64,000 bases of DNA from assembly GCA_020635515.1 (NCBI GenBank), contig JACJZS010000002.1:1102001-1166000 (forward strand), given 5' to 3'. The notes below the pieces were generated by a model, which worked only from the letters and a program-made list of their open reading frames with translations, had not been told where the DNA came from and did no database searches. This DNA is from Flavobacteriales bacterium. GTDB lineage: Bacteria; Bacteroidota; Bacteroidia; Flavobacteriales; Weeksellaceae. Each line of letters opens with the position of its first letter. Positions within the stretch are counted from its first letter, which is position 1. The position numbers and the translations under genes were made by a program. Of this stretch, positions 16,436 to 24,827 are shown piece by piece.

Positions 16436-17437
16436 TTGAAAGAATTAAAAAATCATACCTTTGGAGTTATAGGAAGCGGAAGTTTCGCAACAGCAATTGT
16501 AAAAATATTGTGTGAAAATGTAGACACACTTTATTGGAGCGTTCGAAATAAGTATACAGAAGAGTACATAAACGACAATTATCATAATCCTAATTACCTC
16601 ACTTCCATAGAGTTTGATTTAGATCAGTTAATCGTTTCTTCTGATGCAAACATGGTAGCAAAAAACTGTGATGTGCTTATTTTCGCAGTTCCATCTATTT
16701 ATTTATTGGATACTTTAAAACAGATAGAGATAGATTTAACCGATAAAATCATTGTTTCGGTAATCAAAGGAATAATCCCTGATTTTAATGATATAGTAGG
16801 ACATTATTTCCATAAAGAACTTTCGATTCCGTATGAGAATTTTGTAGTAATTACTGGTCCTTGTCACGCAGAGGAAATTTCTATGGAACGTCTTTCGTAT
16901 TTAACAGTGGCAAGTATTTCCGAGAAAAACGCTAACCTACTTTCAGATGCTATAAAAACAAAATACGTAAAAACGGTCATTTCAGATGATATTTTTGGGA
17001 CGGAATATTCAGCGGTATTAAAGAATATTTTCGCTCTTTCCGCAGGTATTGCTCATGGTTTAGGTTATGGGGATAATTTCCAAGCCGTACTTATGTCTAA
17101 TGCGATACGAGAAATGGAACGTTTTTTAAAGGAAATTTATCCTCTGAAACGCGATATTAAAAATTCAGCTTATTTAGGAGATTTATTGGTGACAGGATAT
17201 TCCTATTTTAGTAGGAATAGAATGCTCGGAAACATGATAGGAAAAGGATATACCGTAAAAGTTGCCATTCTAGAAATGAACATGATTGCAGAAGGATACT
17301 ATGCAACCAAAGGAATTTACAAAATCATACAAGAACACAATATAAATATGCCAATTGTTTCTGCGGTTTATAGAATGCTTTATGAAAATGAGAATCCAAG
17401 AAGATGTATGCAGAAATTAGCAGACAGCATGGATTAG
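16436..17437 (+). CDS. gpsA: NAD(P)H-dependent glycerol-3-phosphate dehydrogenase
   Basis: This 333-residue enzyme reduces dihydroxyacetone phosphate to sn-glycerol 3-phosphate for phospholipid synthesis. The nucleotide-binding motif is GVIGSGSFATA near residue 10. The catalytic region shows VVITGPCHAEE and the SAVLKNIFALSAGIAHGLGYGDN stretch with its lysine. The only plausible initiator is TTG: upstream in frame lies a stop four codons away with no ATG, and the next ATG comes after residue 70, inside the fold. A -7 element is correctly placed for the TTG start. Confidence 0.93.
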   Translation: MKELKNHTFGVIGSGSFATAIVKILCENVDTLYWSVRNKYTEEYINDNYHNPNYLTSIEFDLDQLIVSSDANMVAKNCDVLIFAVPSIYLLDTLKQIEIDLTDKIIVSVIKGIIPDFNDIVGHYFHKELSIPYENFVVITGPCHAEEISMERLSYLTVASISEKNANLLSDAIKTKYVKTVISDDIFGTEYSAVLKNIFALSAGIAHGLGYGDNFQAVLMSNAIREMERFLKEIYPLKRDIKNSAYLGDLLVTGYSYFSRNRMLGNMIGKGYTVKVAILEMNMIAEGYYATKGIYKIIQEHNINMPIVSAVYRMLYENENPRRCMQKLADSMD

Positions 17438-17481
17438 AAACCACTTTTTTGTTGTAAACAACCAAGGATTCAATATAAAAT

Positions 17482-17519
17482 ACTAATTTTACGCAAAATT
17501 TAGAATACCTAAAATTAGT
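17482..17519 (+). promoter_or_regulatory. Inverted repeat ending at the metG start codon
   Basis: ACTAATTTTA (17482-17491) is perfectly complementary to TAAAATTAGT (17510-17519), with an 18-nt loop. The right arm touches the metG ATG at 17520. It could mask the initiation region or be an operator. No function is established. Confidence 0.35.
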
Positions 17520-19565
17520 ATGCAAAAACGTATTACCATTACTTCTGCACTTCCGTATGCAAACGGACCATTACATATAGGACATTTAGCTGGAGTTTAT
17601 ATTCCTGCAGACATCTATGCTCGTTTTCAACGAAAAAAAGGCAATGATGTACTGTTTGTTGGTGGTTCCGATGAACATGGAATTCCAATTACCATTCGTG
17701 CAAAAAAGGAAAATAAAACTCCACAAGAAGTAGTAGACGAGTACCATGAACTCATAAAAAATACCTTGTCTGATTTTGGAGTTTCGTACGACAATTATTC
17801 TAGAACTTCAGCAAAAATACACGAAGAAACTTCCCAAGATTTTTTCTTGAAATTATACGAATCAGGTAAGTTTGAAGAAAAAGAAACCGAGCAGTTTTAT
17901 GATGAGAAAGCAGGAGAATTTTTAGCAGATAGATACATCATGGGAACGTGCCCAAATTGTGGAAACGAAGATGCGTATGGAGACCAATGCGAAAAATGTG
18001 GATCGACACTTTCTCCTACCGAACTTATAAATCCTAGGTCGATGCTTAGCGGAGAAATTCCTGTAAAAAAAGTCACAAAACATTGGTATTTCCCACTTAA
18101 TGAGTACGAAGATTTTCTTACCAAGTGGATTCTAGAAGGACACAAAGACGATTGGCGAACCAACGTTTACGGACAGGTAAAATCATGGATAAACGATGGA
18201 TTAAAACCAAGAGCAATGACGCGTGATTTAAACTGGGGAGTTCCTGTTCCAACGCCAAAAAACCCACCTAAAGATTGGGATTCTAAAGGGAAAGTATTGT
18301 ACGTATGGTTTGATGCTCCTATTGGTTACATTTCGTCTACCAAAGAATGGGCAAAAAATAACGATAAAAACTGGGAAGATTACTGGAAAAATCCCGACAC
18401 TAAATTGGTTCACTTTATAGGAAAAGACAACATTGTTTTTCATTGCATTATATTCCCTAGTATGCTGAAATCTCACGGAGAATATATTCTGCCTGAAAAT
18501 GTTCCCGCAAATGAGTTTTTAAATTTAGAAAATGATAAAATTTCAACTTCTAGAAATTGGGCGGTTTGGGCACATGAATACCTAAAAGATTTTCCTGATA
18601 AACAAGATGTGTTGAGGTATGTTCTTACAGCAAATGCTCCAGAAACAAAAGATAATAACTTTACTTGGAAGGATTTTCAAACCAAAAATAACTCGGAATT
18701 AGTAGCAATCTTAGGTAATTTTATTAATCGTGTTTTGGTACTTACCAATAAATACTACGAAGGGAAAGTTCCTGATGCAACGATTGAAGATAAAGATGCA
18801 GAAGAAATAAAAGGATATGTTACAAAAGTAAATGACTTTTTAGAAAAATATGAGTTCCGAAACGCATTAGCAGAATTTATGAATTTGGCTCGCTTTGGAA
18901 ATCAATACTTACAAGCAAATGAGCCGTGGAAAAAATTGGATAATCCAGAAGAAGTAGAGAAAATTATGTTTACTTCCATTCAGATTACAGGAGCTTTAGC
19001 ACAATTAATGGAAGCATTTATGCCGTTTACTTCCAAGAAACTAATGGAAATACTTAACGTAAAATCGCAATTATGGAATGATGCTGAGTTTGGGAAAATT
19101 CAAGCAGGACATACTTTTAATGAACCACAATTATTATTCGAAAAAATAGAAGATTCTCAAGTAGAACAGCAAGTAAATAAATTATTAGAATCAAAGAAAA
19201 ATAATATGAAAACGAATCCCAATGCAGAAGATGCAAAAACAGAATGTACATTCGATGACTTTACAAAAATAGATCTACGAGTATGCACTATTCTAGAAGC
19301 AGAAAAAGTTGAAAAGACGGATAAGTTGATGAAATTAAAAGTAGATACAGGTGTAGATGTAAGAACTGTTGTTTCGGGAATTTCGCAAAGTTTTTCTGCA
19401 GAAGAATTGATAGGTAAGCAAGTAACTATTCTGCTTAATTTAGCACCAAGAAAAATACGAGGAATAGAAAGCCAAGGAATGTTGCTTTTGGCGGATAAAG
19501 AAGACGGAAAACTTACTTTTATTTCTCCTGAAGAAAAAGTAGAAAACGGAACAATTGTAGGATAA
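17520..19565 (+). CDS. metG: Methionyl-tRNA synthetase with C-terminal tRNA-binding domain
   Basis: This 681-residue enzyme charges tRNA-Met. The class I HIGH motif is at residues 19-22. A zinc knuckle, CPNCG and CEKCG, lies near residues 142-162. The KMSKS equivalent reads KISTS near residue 339. The C-terminal 110 residues, starting around FTKIDLRVCTILEAEKV, form the OB-fold tRNA-binding domain found in dimeric long forms. The menA start overlaps its stop codon by one base (TAATG), so the two genes are coupled. Confidence 0.97.
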   Translation: MQKRITITSALPYANGPLHIGHLAGVYIPADIYARFQRKKGNDVLFVGGSDEHGIPITIRAKKENKTPQEVVDEYHELIKNTLSDFGVSYDNYSRTSAKIHEETSQDFFLKLYESGKFEEKETEQFYDEKAGEFLADRYIMGTCPNCGNEDAYGDQCEKCGSTLSPTELINPRSMLSGEIPVKKVTKHWYFPLNEYEDFLTKWILEGHKDDWRTNVYGQVKSWINDGLKPRAMTRDLNWGVPVPTPKNPPKDWDSKGKVLYVWFDAPIGYISSTKEWAKNNDKNWEDYWKNPDTKLVHFIGKDNIVFHCIIFPSMLKSHGEYILPENVPANEFLNLENDKISTSRNWAVWAHEYLKDFPDKQDVLRYVLTANAPETKDNNFTWKDFQTKNNSELVAILGNFINRVLVLTNKYYEGKVPDATIEDKDAEEIKGYVTKVNDFLEKYEFRNALAEFMNLARFGNQYLQANEPWKKLDNPEEVEKIMFTSIQITGALAQLMEAFMPFTSKKLMEILNVKSQLWNDAEFGKIQAGHTFNEPQLLFEKIEDSQVEQQVNKLLESKKNNMKTNPNAEDAKTECTFDDFTKIDLRVCTILEAEKVEKTDKLMKLKVDTGVDVRTVVSGISQSFSAEELIGKQVTILLNLAPRKIRGIESQGMLLLADKEDGKLTFISPEEKVENGTIVG

Positions 19566-20482
19566 TGAATACTTTTTTAGCTTGGATATATGCATCACGA
19601 CTAAGAACACTTCCGCTTTCACTTAGTGGAATACTAATGGGAGCAGGAATAGCATTAAAAAAAGGAGTTTTTGATGTTTCTATTTTTGTGATGGCGTGCG
19701 TTACTACGATTTTATACCAAGTATTGTCTAATTTGGCAAACGATTATGGTGATGGAGTCAAAGGCACAGACAAAAATAGAATAGGACCTAAACGAGCATT
19801 AGAGTCGGGAATGCTGTCAAAAAGTCAAATGAAAAAAGGACTTATTGTTGTAGGTGTTTTGTCTTTTATTTCTACAATTTTATTATTGTATTTAAGCTTT
19901 ATTCCTAATCATTTGGATTATTTCTTTGGTTTTATAGGTTTGGGAATAGGAGCTATTTTGGCAGCTCTTTTTTACACGATGGGGAAAAATCCATATGGTT
20001 ACCATGGATTAGGAGATGCGTTTGTATTTCTTTTTTTTGGATTGGTTTCGGTAGTGGGAAGTTTCTTCTTATACGCTAAATATTTCGACTGGGAATTATT
20101 ACTTCCTGCATCTGCAATTGGTTTTTTCTCAGTAGCTGTACTTAATCTTAACAATATGCGTGACATAGAAAATGATGAAGTATCAGGGAAGAAAACACTT
20201 GCTGTGAAAATGGGTTTGAAATATGCTAAAATCTATGAAATAGTACTTTTAAATTTGCCTTTTTTCTTGACGTTAATTTATATTTTAATTGAGTTTCCTC
20301 CGCTCAATTACTATTATATGTTGTTCTTGTTGTTGATTTTTGTCTTTGCTCCGCTAAGAAGAGAGATATTGTACATCAACGAACCCAAAAAGTTTGATCC
20401 TTATTTAAAAAAAGTATCTCTATTAACGCTTGTTTTTGTAATTCTATTCGTTGCAGGATTAAATTATGAGTTGGTGTTTTAA
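19565..20482 (+). CDS. menA: 1,4-dihydroxy-2-naphthoate polyprenyltransferase
   Basis: This 305-residue UbiA-superfamily membrane enzyme prenylates dihydroxynaphthoate in menaquinone synthesis. About eight or nine hydrophobic helices are visible. The two aspartate-rich prenyl-diphosphate motifs are in LANDYGDGVKGTD and NMRDIENDEVSGKKTLA. The last 14 codons and 5 following bases are present again at 24781-24827, so this 3' end may have been replaced or regenerated by an insertion event. The reading frame is intact and normal in length, so the enzyme is probably functional. Confidence 0.95.
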   Translation: MNTFLAWIYASRLRTLPLSLSGILMGAGIALKKGVFDVSIFVMACVTTILYQVLSNLANDYGDGVKGTDKNRIGPKRALESGMLSKSQMKKGLIVVGVLSFISTILLLYLSFIPNHLDYFFGFIGLGIGAILAALFYTMGKNPYGYHGLGDAFVFLFFGLVSVVGSFFLYAKYFDWELLLPASAIGFFSVAVLNLNNMRDIENDEVSGKKTLAVKMGLKYAKIYEIVLLNLPFFLTLIYILIEFPPLNYYYMLFLLLIFVFAPLRREILYINEPKKFDPYLKKVSLLTLVFVILFVAGLNYELVF

Positions 20483-20487
20483 AGAAA
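20441..20487 (+). repeat. Left flanking repeat (menA 3' end, copy 1)
   Basis: This 47-bp stretch covers the last 14 menA codons with the stop (peptide ILFVAGLNYELVF) and AAGAAA after it. It matches 24781-24827 at 44 of 47 positions. The differences are T/C at repeat position 27, G/A at 34 and G/T at 36. Confidence 0.9.
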
Positions 20488-20490
20488 GAT

Positions 20491-21192
20491 ATGTCTAAAA
20501 ACGAAAAATACAACACTCAATTAATACAACTTTTTAATCGCCCTTGTAAACTTATAAAAGAAGGAGGTAAGTTTGGTATAAATAGTGTAGGATATTTTAT
20601 TTTTGTTTTAGGTCTATTTTCCATATCAAATATTACTTTATTTTTATATTCGCTCAGCAGACTCGCTTCAACTGGTTTTGAAGCTAGGAAAGTATTTTTT
20701 ATTTTATTGATTTTTGTAGTTGGTTTTGGGTTTACGCTTTATTCTGCATATCGAATGTATCAATATTTAAGAATAAATGTAGTAAAGGTTATTTATGGGA
20801 ATTTATCTTCTATTTTTCAAAGTATAAGTGAACTTATAATCAATAAAACTGAGAGTTTGTTCAAAGATAAATTTAACTTAACCAATAGTCAATTGAAGAA
20901 AGCATTAGATTTTGGAAGAATGATTAATATTAGGTATCATAAAATGCCTAAATTTTTAAGAACAGCTATCATTTTACTTTTAAATAAAATTCCCATAGTT
21001 GATATGTTACTAGAATTAAAAGAAGAAATATTTAAAGGAAATAAACTAGATGCTAGTGTGAAACTTTATAACAGAATGGACAAGCACATATCTAATTCAA
21101 TATTTAGAAATAATAATACAACATGGATATGGTGGTTATTTCCATTGAATATGGGGGTTTTATTCGTTTTTATAAAACTAATGATAGAGTAA
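20491..21192 (+). CDS. Uncharacterised membrane protein of the island
   Basis: This 233-residue protein has two hydrophobic helices near residues 30-53 and 67-90, a central soluble part of about 110 residues with amphipathic helices (ISELIINKTESLFKDKF), and a third hydrophobic helix at the C-terminus (about 213-231). I recognise no family. It begins 8 nt after the menA stop, immediately beyond repeat copy 1, so it may be read through from metG-menA. The helicase-PLD gene follows 57 nt later on the same strand. A membrane partner or sensor for that protein is an inference from position only. Confidence 0.7.
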   Translation: MSKNEKYNTQLIQLFNRPCKLIKEGGKFGINSVGYFIFVLGLFSISNITLFLYSLSRLASTGFEARKVFFILLIFVVGFGFTLYSAYRMYQYLRINVVKVIYGNLSSIFQSISELIINKTESLFKDKFNLTNSQLKKALDFGRMINIRYHKMPKFLRTAIILLLNKIPIVDMLLELKEEIFKGNKLDASVKLYNRMDKHISNSIFRNNNTTWIWWLFPLNMGVLFVFIKLMIE

Positions 21193-21249
21193 ATAAAGGA
21201 TTAAATACCTAAAGGTAAGGGGAATATAATAGATGTTAAATTGAGAATA

Positions 21250-24200
21250 ATGATGAATGTTGCAGATATAAAATTATGGTTAAGTTATTGGAAGAAAACA
21301 TTGGTAGATGTTGACCGAAAGCGGATAGATATTACAACTAGTCCTGTTTTAGTAGAATCCTATTTTATAAATAAAATCCCTCAAAAGCAAGCAAAATTTT
21401 TATGGAGTATTTCTTCTACCAATAAAGAAACTAAATGTATAAATGTTGACATTTGTCCTTGTTCTATTCAGTCGAAATTTGAACATGCGAAATCTAAAGC
21501 ACAGGAAGAAGAAGTTTTTTATCCTTTTTGGATTCCAGCTATTATGTATAAAGATGGTGCATTAGCTCCACAAAAAAATAAAAAAAAAGTTTCAAAACCT
21601 TTTTTTGTAAGAGAATACCTTACACCAAATCCCAAAGATACCTACAGTGTTGCCTCTATTAAGGAAGTTGATACTGCCTTACGGAAAGTTGAATTTAAAG
21701 ATGAATCATGGGAGCATTATTGGAAAAAATGCGAATCTTTTTTTAAGCTAGTTACAGGTAAAAGCTTCGAAGAATTTAATATAAAACATGAAAAATACAT
21801 TTTTGTACAAAAAGGAGAATTGCGAGGTTTAACTGAGAATATTCGAAAGCTGTATAATCGGTTAGAAGAATCATTGCCACAAGATAATTTACTTAATACT
21901 CTTATAGGAAACAGAAGTATAAATTATACTACAATTCCAAGTAAATGTACAGTTGTTAGGAATAGAAATCATCTTGGACAAATGAGTAATGAGTTTCCTT
22001 TATCTGTATCACAGAGAGAAAGCATTGCCTGTTTTAATTTGTTGGAAGAGTCAAATATTTTAGCAGTTAACGGACCTCCAGGAACAGGAAAGACAACTTT
22101 TTTACAGTCTGTTGTTGCCAACAGCGTTGTATCTACTGTGGTAAATCAACAAAAACCAAAGTTAATTATAGCATGCTCTGCAAATAACCAAGCAATTACA
22201 AATATACTCGATAGTTTTGTTTTAGAGCAAGAAGATGAATTAGTTAAACGTTGGCTCCCAAATATAACATCTTTAGGGTTATATTTTTCTATTAAAGATA
22301 ACAATAAATATCAAACGTGTACTTCTGAGTATGGAAGTGGTTTTTTAAATGATTTTGAAGCTACTGATTTAGATAGTAAAAAACAGTTTTTTGTAGAAAA
22401 AATCTGCCAAAATATAGGTAAATGTACTGATATTAAAGAGAGTAAGGAAAAACTACTAAATATTGTACAGTCAAAAGTAGCTAATACCAAAAAATATATT
22501 GATGTTGCCGAAAATTATGAAAACATCAAACAGTTATTAGAAGATGCTAAATTCTCTGATTTTGATGATTTGGTAGAAAATATTTCCTTAGTAGAAGATA
22601 ATATTTATAATTGCAATGCAGAAATTCAACAAATTTCTAATGTAGAAAAGCAATTAATACAAGCAAATGATAGTCAACCTTTTTTGCGAAAAATATTTTA
22701 TTTTATACCAAAATTCAAAAAGCATAAAGCTTCTCTTTTTAAAAGAATACTATTAGATATAAAATTTGAAAAAACGCCTAATTATAACAATTACAGTGAT
22801 TTGATTCATTTACTTAACGAAGCAATTATTTCAAAGACAAATACAGTTAAACAGTTAAAAGAAAAGTTAATTTCATTGTCAGAATTAAAAAGTAGAATTG
22901 AGGAGTCGACTTCAAACTACAATACATGTATTGATAGTTGGAATGATAATTATGGAGAAAAATATAAAAGTATTCAGTTAAAAACAGGCAAAGAATATGT
23001 CGATTTACGACCTCTTGAAGATATGCAGGTAAGAATGGATATTTCATATCGTTATGAAGCATTTTGGTATGCAATTCATTTTCGAGAAGCAGAATATTTA
23101 CTCAATCTTGAAAAATGGATAGAAAAAAGCAGCCGAGATAAAGGACGAAGTAAAATTAAGTATAGAGAAAAACTACAGCGATTTGCAGGTATAACGCCAA
23201 TTTATATATCTACGTTTCATTCTATTCCAAGATTTAGTACGTTTTTTGACGTAGAGGGAGAAAAAGCATTTTATGACTTGTTTGATATACTCATTGTTGA
23301 TGAAGCTGGTCAGGTAGCTCCCGATATTTCTATTCCTTCTTTTTCTTTAGCGAAAAAAGCTATAGTTGTAGGAGATGTTTTTCAGATTGAACCTGTTTGG
23401 TCGGTAGAAGAAAAACTTGATGTAATAAATCTTAAGATGAATAACCTTTTAAAGGAAAATTCTTCTGATGATTTACTGAATCATTATAAAGATTTAGGAT
23501 TACTTTGTTCTTCTGGTAACCTTATGAAGTTGGCACAACAATCGTGCTTTATAAGAGATAATGATGAAGGAGGAACTCTTTTAAAAGAACACAGAAGGTG
23601 TCCTGATAAAATAATATCATTTTCAAATGAATATGTTTATAGAAACAAACTTATTCTAGCAAAAGGAAATAAAAGAAAAGATAAATTAAAACTCCCTTTC
23701 AAAGGTTTTATGCATATTGATAGTGTAAGTGAGAAGATAGGTAACAGTAGACAGAATAATCAAGATGCAGATATAATTGTTAAATGGATTGATGATAAGA
23801 GAGAAGAGCTTAAAGAAACATTTAAAGACAAAGACAGTACAGAGAAGAAATCAATAGCGGAAATTTTAGCTATTATAACGCCATACAAATCTCAAGCAAC
23901 TTTAATTAAACGGAAATTGTTAAAAATTAATAAAAAAGAATACAAAAATATAATATCAGGTACTGCTCATGCATTACAAGGTGCAGAGATTGATATTGTT
24001 ATTTTTTCAAGTGTTATTACTCCAAGAGATAGTACTTTTTTTGCAGATAATTTGAATATGCTTAATGTTGCTGTATCGAGAGCAAAGTCTAGTTTTCTTG
24101 TTTTTGGTAATTTAAATGCCATTGATGCAACAAAAAGCAATCCATTAGGCAGATTAAAGAAATGGTTACAAGAAGATGAAGATTGTGAATTATCAAATAA

Positions 24201-24759
24201 GATTGTTTTTGACAATAAGTCAGAAGATAATGAAATACAACGTGTAAATGATTTAAAAACCCACGTAGGAATGCTAAATAGAGCATTTGAAATTGCAAAG
24301 TCTGAGTTAATAATCGTTTCTCCATTCATCTCTTCAAACGCTATAGAAACTGAGTTGGTTAAATATAATTATGATGATGAAAAGAAAAAATTTAGTTCTT
24401 TAAAGATTAAATCAATTAAAAATCAGATTTACGATACTGTAAAACGTGGAGTAAAAGTGACTATTGTTACAGATTCAACACTTGATCTCCAAGGCAGTAA
24501 ATTAAAGCCAACAGCACAGAAAGGTCGTGAAATAATTAAGCAAAACGGAGCTATTTTAAAGCTCGTAGATGGAATTCATAGTAAAACAATAATAGTAGAT
24601 GATGATATTATGGTAGAAGGTTCGTTTAATTGGTTTTCTGCACTTCGTGATGAGCAAAGTAAGTATTTTAGAGAGGAGTCGTCTATAGTTGTACAAGGTA
24701 AATTTGCTCAGAAAATGATAGAAAAAGCCAAAACATACTTGAAAGGTGTGATTAAATAG
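21250..24759 (+). CDS. SF1 helicase fused to phospholipase-D nuclease domain (Mokosh II-like)
   Basis: About 1169 residues, numbered from the ATG at 21250. The motor is a UPF1-like superfamily 1 helicase of the COG1112 kind: Walker A GPPGTGKTT at 275-283, motif II DEAGQ at 684-688 followed by GDVFQIEP, EHRRCP near 780, HALQGAEIDIV near 907 and NVAVSRAK near 939. About 400 residues between motifs I and II include a likely coiled-coil stalk. The C-terminal 150 residues form a PLD domain with one HxK(x4)D(x6)GSxN motif starting at H1110, so a dimer would be needed for catalysis. This fusion resembles the MkoC protein of Mokosh type II anti-phage systems. An upstream TTG three codons earlier is an alternative start. 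Confidence 0.85.
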   Translation: MMNVADIKLWLSYWKKTLVDVDRKRIDITTSPVLVESYFINKIPQKQAKFLWSISSTNKETKCINVDICPCSIQSKFEHAKSKAQEEEVFYPFWIPAIMYKDGALAPQKNKKKVSKPFFVREYLTPNPKDTYSVASIKEVDTALRKVEFKDESWEHYWKKCESFFKLVTGKSFEEFNIKHEKYIFVQKGELRGLTENIRKLYNRLEESLPQDNLLNTLIGNRSINYTTIPSKCTVVRNRNHLGQMSNEFPLSVSQRESIACFNLLEESNILAVNGPPGTGKTTFLQSVVANSVVSTVVNQQKPKLIIACSANNQAITNILDSFVLEQEDELVKRWLPNITSLGLYFSIKDNNKYQTCTSEYGSGFLNDFEATDLDSKKQFFVEKICQNIGKCTDIKESKEKLLNIVQSKVANTKKYIDVAENYENIKQLLEDAKFSDFDDLVENISLVEDNIYNCNAEIQQISNVEKQLIQANDSQPFLRKIFYFIPKFKKHKASLFKRILLDIKFEKTPNYNNYSDLIHLLNEAIISKTNTVKQLKEKLISLSELKSRIEESTSNYNTCIDSWNDNYGEKYKSIQLKTGKEYVDLRPLEDMQVRMDISYRYEAFWYAIHFREAEYLLNLEKWIEKSSRDKGRSKIKYREKLQRFAGITPIYISTFHSIPRFSTFFDVEGEKAFYDLFDILIVDEAGQVAPDISIPSFSLAKKAIVVGDVFQIEPVWSVEEKLDVINLKMNNLLKENSSDDLLNHYKDLGLLCSSGNLMKLAQQSCFIRDNDEGGTLLKEHRRCPDKIISFSNEYVYRNKLILAKGNKRKDKLKLPFKGFMHIDSVSEKIGNSRQNNQDADIIVKWIDDKREELKETFKDKDSTEKKSIAEILAIITPYKSQATLIKRKLLKINKKEYKNIISGTAHALQGAEIDIVIFSSVITPRDSTFFADNLNMLNVAVSRAKSSFLVFGNLNAIDATKSNPLGRLKKWLQEDEDCELSNKIVFDNKSEDNEIQRVNDLKTHVGMLNRAFEIAKSELIIVSPFISSNAIETELVKYNYDDEKKKFSSLKIKSIKNQIYDTVKRGVKVTIVTDSTLDLQGSKLKPTAQKGREIIKQNGAILKLVDGIHSKTIIVDDDIMVEGSFNWFSALRDEQSKYFREESSIVVQGKFAQKMIEKAKTYLKGVIK

Positions 24760-24780
24760 TTTTATCTTTCCCAAATAAGT

Positions 24781-24827
24781 ATTCTATTCGTTGCAGGATT
24801 AAATTACGAGTTGATTTTTTAAAGAAA
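24781..24827 (+). repeat. Right flanking repeat (displaced menA 3' end, copy 2)
   Basis: This copy still encodes the menA tail as ILFVAGLNYELIF and a stop, but it has no gene attached. The three differences from copy 1 give one synonymous change and one Val-to-Ile change. Its TAA at 24820-24822 overlaps the permease stop on the other strand at 24819-24821. Confidence 0.9.

Larger units (their letters stand above)
20441..24780 (+). mobile_element. Putative 4.3-kb inserted island at the menA 3' end
   Basis: The island is bounded by the two copies of the menA 3' end and carries two plus-strand genes, a membrane protein and a helicase-PLD protein. Copy 2 lies directly against the convergent permease gene with overlapping stop codons, which looks like the undisturbed menA-permease junction. 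No integrase, transposase or terminal inverted repeat is present, so the element either moves with help in trans or arrived by homologous recombination. The boundary is defined by repeats seen in the sequence; insertion itself is inferred. Confidence 0.7.

Noticed and set aside
17449..17464. GTTGTAAACAAC hairpin after gpsA as a terminator
   Set aside because: Five-base arms and no T run after it on either strand.
21206..21217. Palindrome TACCTAAAGGTA between the two island genes
   Set aside because: Twelve bases with 5-bp arms, no nearby promoter match; too short to call an operator.
20488..24780. Recombinase, transposase or terminal inverted repeats in the island
   Set aside because: Neither gene is a recombinase and the outer ends are direct, not inverted, repeats; insertion mechanism left open.
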